Part shown: piece by piece, positions 5,722 through 6,124 of the stretch
How the letters are laid out: the number at the start of each line of letters is the position of its first letter
How positions within the stretch are numbered: the first letter of the stretch is position 1
NCBI GenBank assembly: GCA_026992215.1
Contig: JALXAI010000239.1
Span: 1-6,124, forward strand
Direction: 5' to 3'
Origin: Desulfobacterales bacterium
GTDB lineage: Bacteria > Desulfobacterota > Syntrophobacteria > B119-G9
DNA length: 6,124 bases
The notes under the pieces: generated by a model
The model's database searches: none
What the model was told of the DNA's origin: nothing
Seen by the model: the letters and a program-made list of their open reading frames with translations, nothing else
Position numbers and translations under genes: made by a program

Positions 5722-5982
5722 CTACTTTGTTGCCTGCTGTTCTAGCTTTTCACATTCTTTTTTTGCTTCTTCGACAAGTTCCTTGGCTTTGACACGGGCA
5801 TCCAGCTTTGCTTCCTCTCCGAGCCCCAGTTTCTTTCTTTCAATCTCAACACGTTTTTTAATGTCGTTTATCAAGCGATCAAAAGAGTCAAGTTGTTTTT
5901 CCGTGATGTCCTTAACAACATCCTGGAAAATATCAACGAGATCAAGCTCACTATATTTAACGATTTCGATTTCTTTTGCCAT
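5722..5982 (-). CDS. Hypothetical 86-residue charged helical protein
   Basis: I do not recognise this protein. It begins MAKEIEIVKYSELDLVDIFQ and is nearly all predicted helix. Residues 28-86 are rich in Lys and Glu with heptad-like Leu/Ile/Val spacing (LVEEAKKECEKLEQQ near the end), suggesting a coiled coil. There is one Cys and no signal peptide, membrane helix or known motif. The ATG at 5982 has only an A-rich stretch (AAAAAAG) upstream and no clear Shine-Dalgarno. A -10-like TAAAAT lies at 6011-6006, with a loose -35 (ATCACA, 18 bp spacing) that falls inside the putative insertion-sequence end, so an insertion may have altered its promoter. The strong terminator after its stop supports it as a real transcribed gene, convergent with the HTH gene. 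Confidence 0.6.
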   Translation of the reverse strand: MAKEIEIVKYSELDLVDIFQDVVKDITEKQLDSFDRLINDIKKRVEIERKKLGLGEEAKLDARVKAKELVEEAKKECEKLEQQATK

Positions 5983-6022
5983 CTTTTTTAAGAACTGTGA
6001 AGATGATTTTATGCAGAGAAGT

Positions 6023-6124
6023 TGTTGATTGTGATAACGTAAAACTGACCCCTTTTAGGGGTTTGTGATAACGTAAAATTGACCCCCCTCAGGAAAGACT
6101 CCATATTGGGTGTGAGATAAACAC
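6023..6124. mobile_element. Probable end of an IS21-type insertion sequence, running off the right edge
   Basis: The right edge has no open frame but carries repeated 23-mers ending in GACCCC, a style I associate with the multi-repeat termini of IS21-family elements (istA/istB). The boundary is set at TGTTGATTG (6023) because IS21 ends usually begin with TG. The transposase, if present, lies beyond the window, so the call rests on repeat style only. Iterons or operators are the alternative. Confidence 0.4.
6030..6086 (+). repeat. Two 23-bp direct repeats, 34 bp apart
   Basis: Copies at 6030-6052 and 6064-6086 share TGTGATAACGTAAAA, then C or T, then TGACCCC, with a single mismatch in 23. A small inverted repeat CCCC-tttta-GGGG (6049-6061) sits between them. 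Confidence 0.9.

Noticed and set aside
6030..6086. CRISPR array
   Set aside because: There are only two repeat copies with an 11-bp spacer, far too short for CRISPR spacers.

Overview
The window is a piece of a bacterial chromosome, most likely from an anaerobe of the Desulfobacterota type. That placement is weak: it rests on an encoded selenocysteine tRNA, a mannosylglycerate-synthase-like glycosyltransferase and moderate GC content. No phylogenetic marker is present.

Region 1 (1-4704, minus strand) is a compact sugar-transfer cluster. In transcription order it holds a GT-B (GT4-like) glycosyltransferase (4704-3145), a HAD-fold hydrolase (3135-2275), a GT-A glycosyltransferase resembling mannosylglycerate synthase (2271-802), and, after a 155-bp gap, the first 215 residues of a second GT-B glycosyltransferase (646 to beyond base 1). 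The first three genes are separated by 9 and 3 bp, and the Shine-Dalgarno sequences of genes two and three lie over the end of the preceding gene, so they are almost certainly co-transcribed. Glycosyltransferases combined with a HAD hydrolase recall the synthase-plus-phosphatase logic of glycosylglycerate compatible solutes, but no substrate can be read from the sequence. The HAD protein has Tyr where a HAD phosphatase would have its second motif I Asp.

Region 2 (4705-4907) has a TTGACA promoter followed by a complete selenocysteine tRNA gene (selC) on the plus strand, with UCA anticodon, 8-bp acceptor stem, 5-bp T stem, 7-bp variable stem and encoded CCA. The cell therefore probably decodes some UGA codons as Sec.

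Region 3 (4908-5379) has no convincing gene. It starts 15 bp after the tRNA with four exact copies of the 9-mer TTAGTCACC, arranged as two inverted pairs about 95 bp apart and resembling arm-type sites of an integrase. It continues with a block dense in inverted repeats (5121-5221) that may be an unidentified structured RNA.

Region 4 (5380-5982) has two small convergent genes, a 65-residue helix-turn-helix protein of the excisionase/terminase-small-subunit type and an 86-residue charged helical protein of unknown function. A terminator faces each.

Region 5 (about 6023-6124) has two 23-bp direct repeats, TGTGATAACGTAAAA...GACCCC, 34 bp apart. They resemble the terminal repeats of an IS21-type insertion sequence running off the right edge. 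Regions 3-5 look like accessory DNA or an integrated-element remnant beside selC, a known integration hotspot. No integrase is visible.
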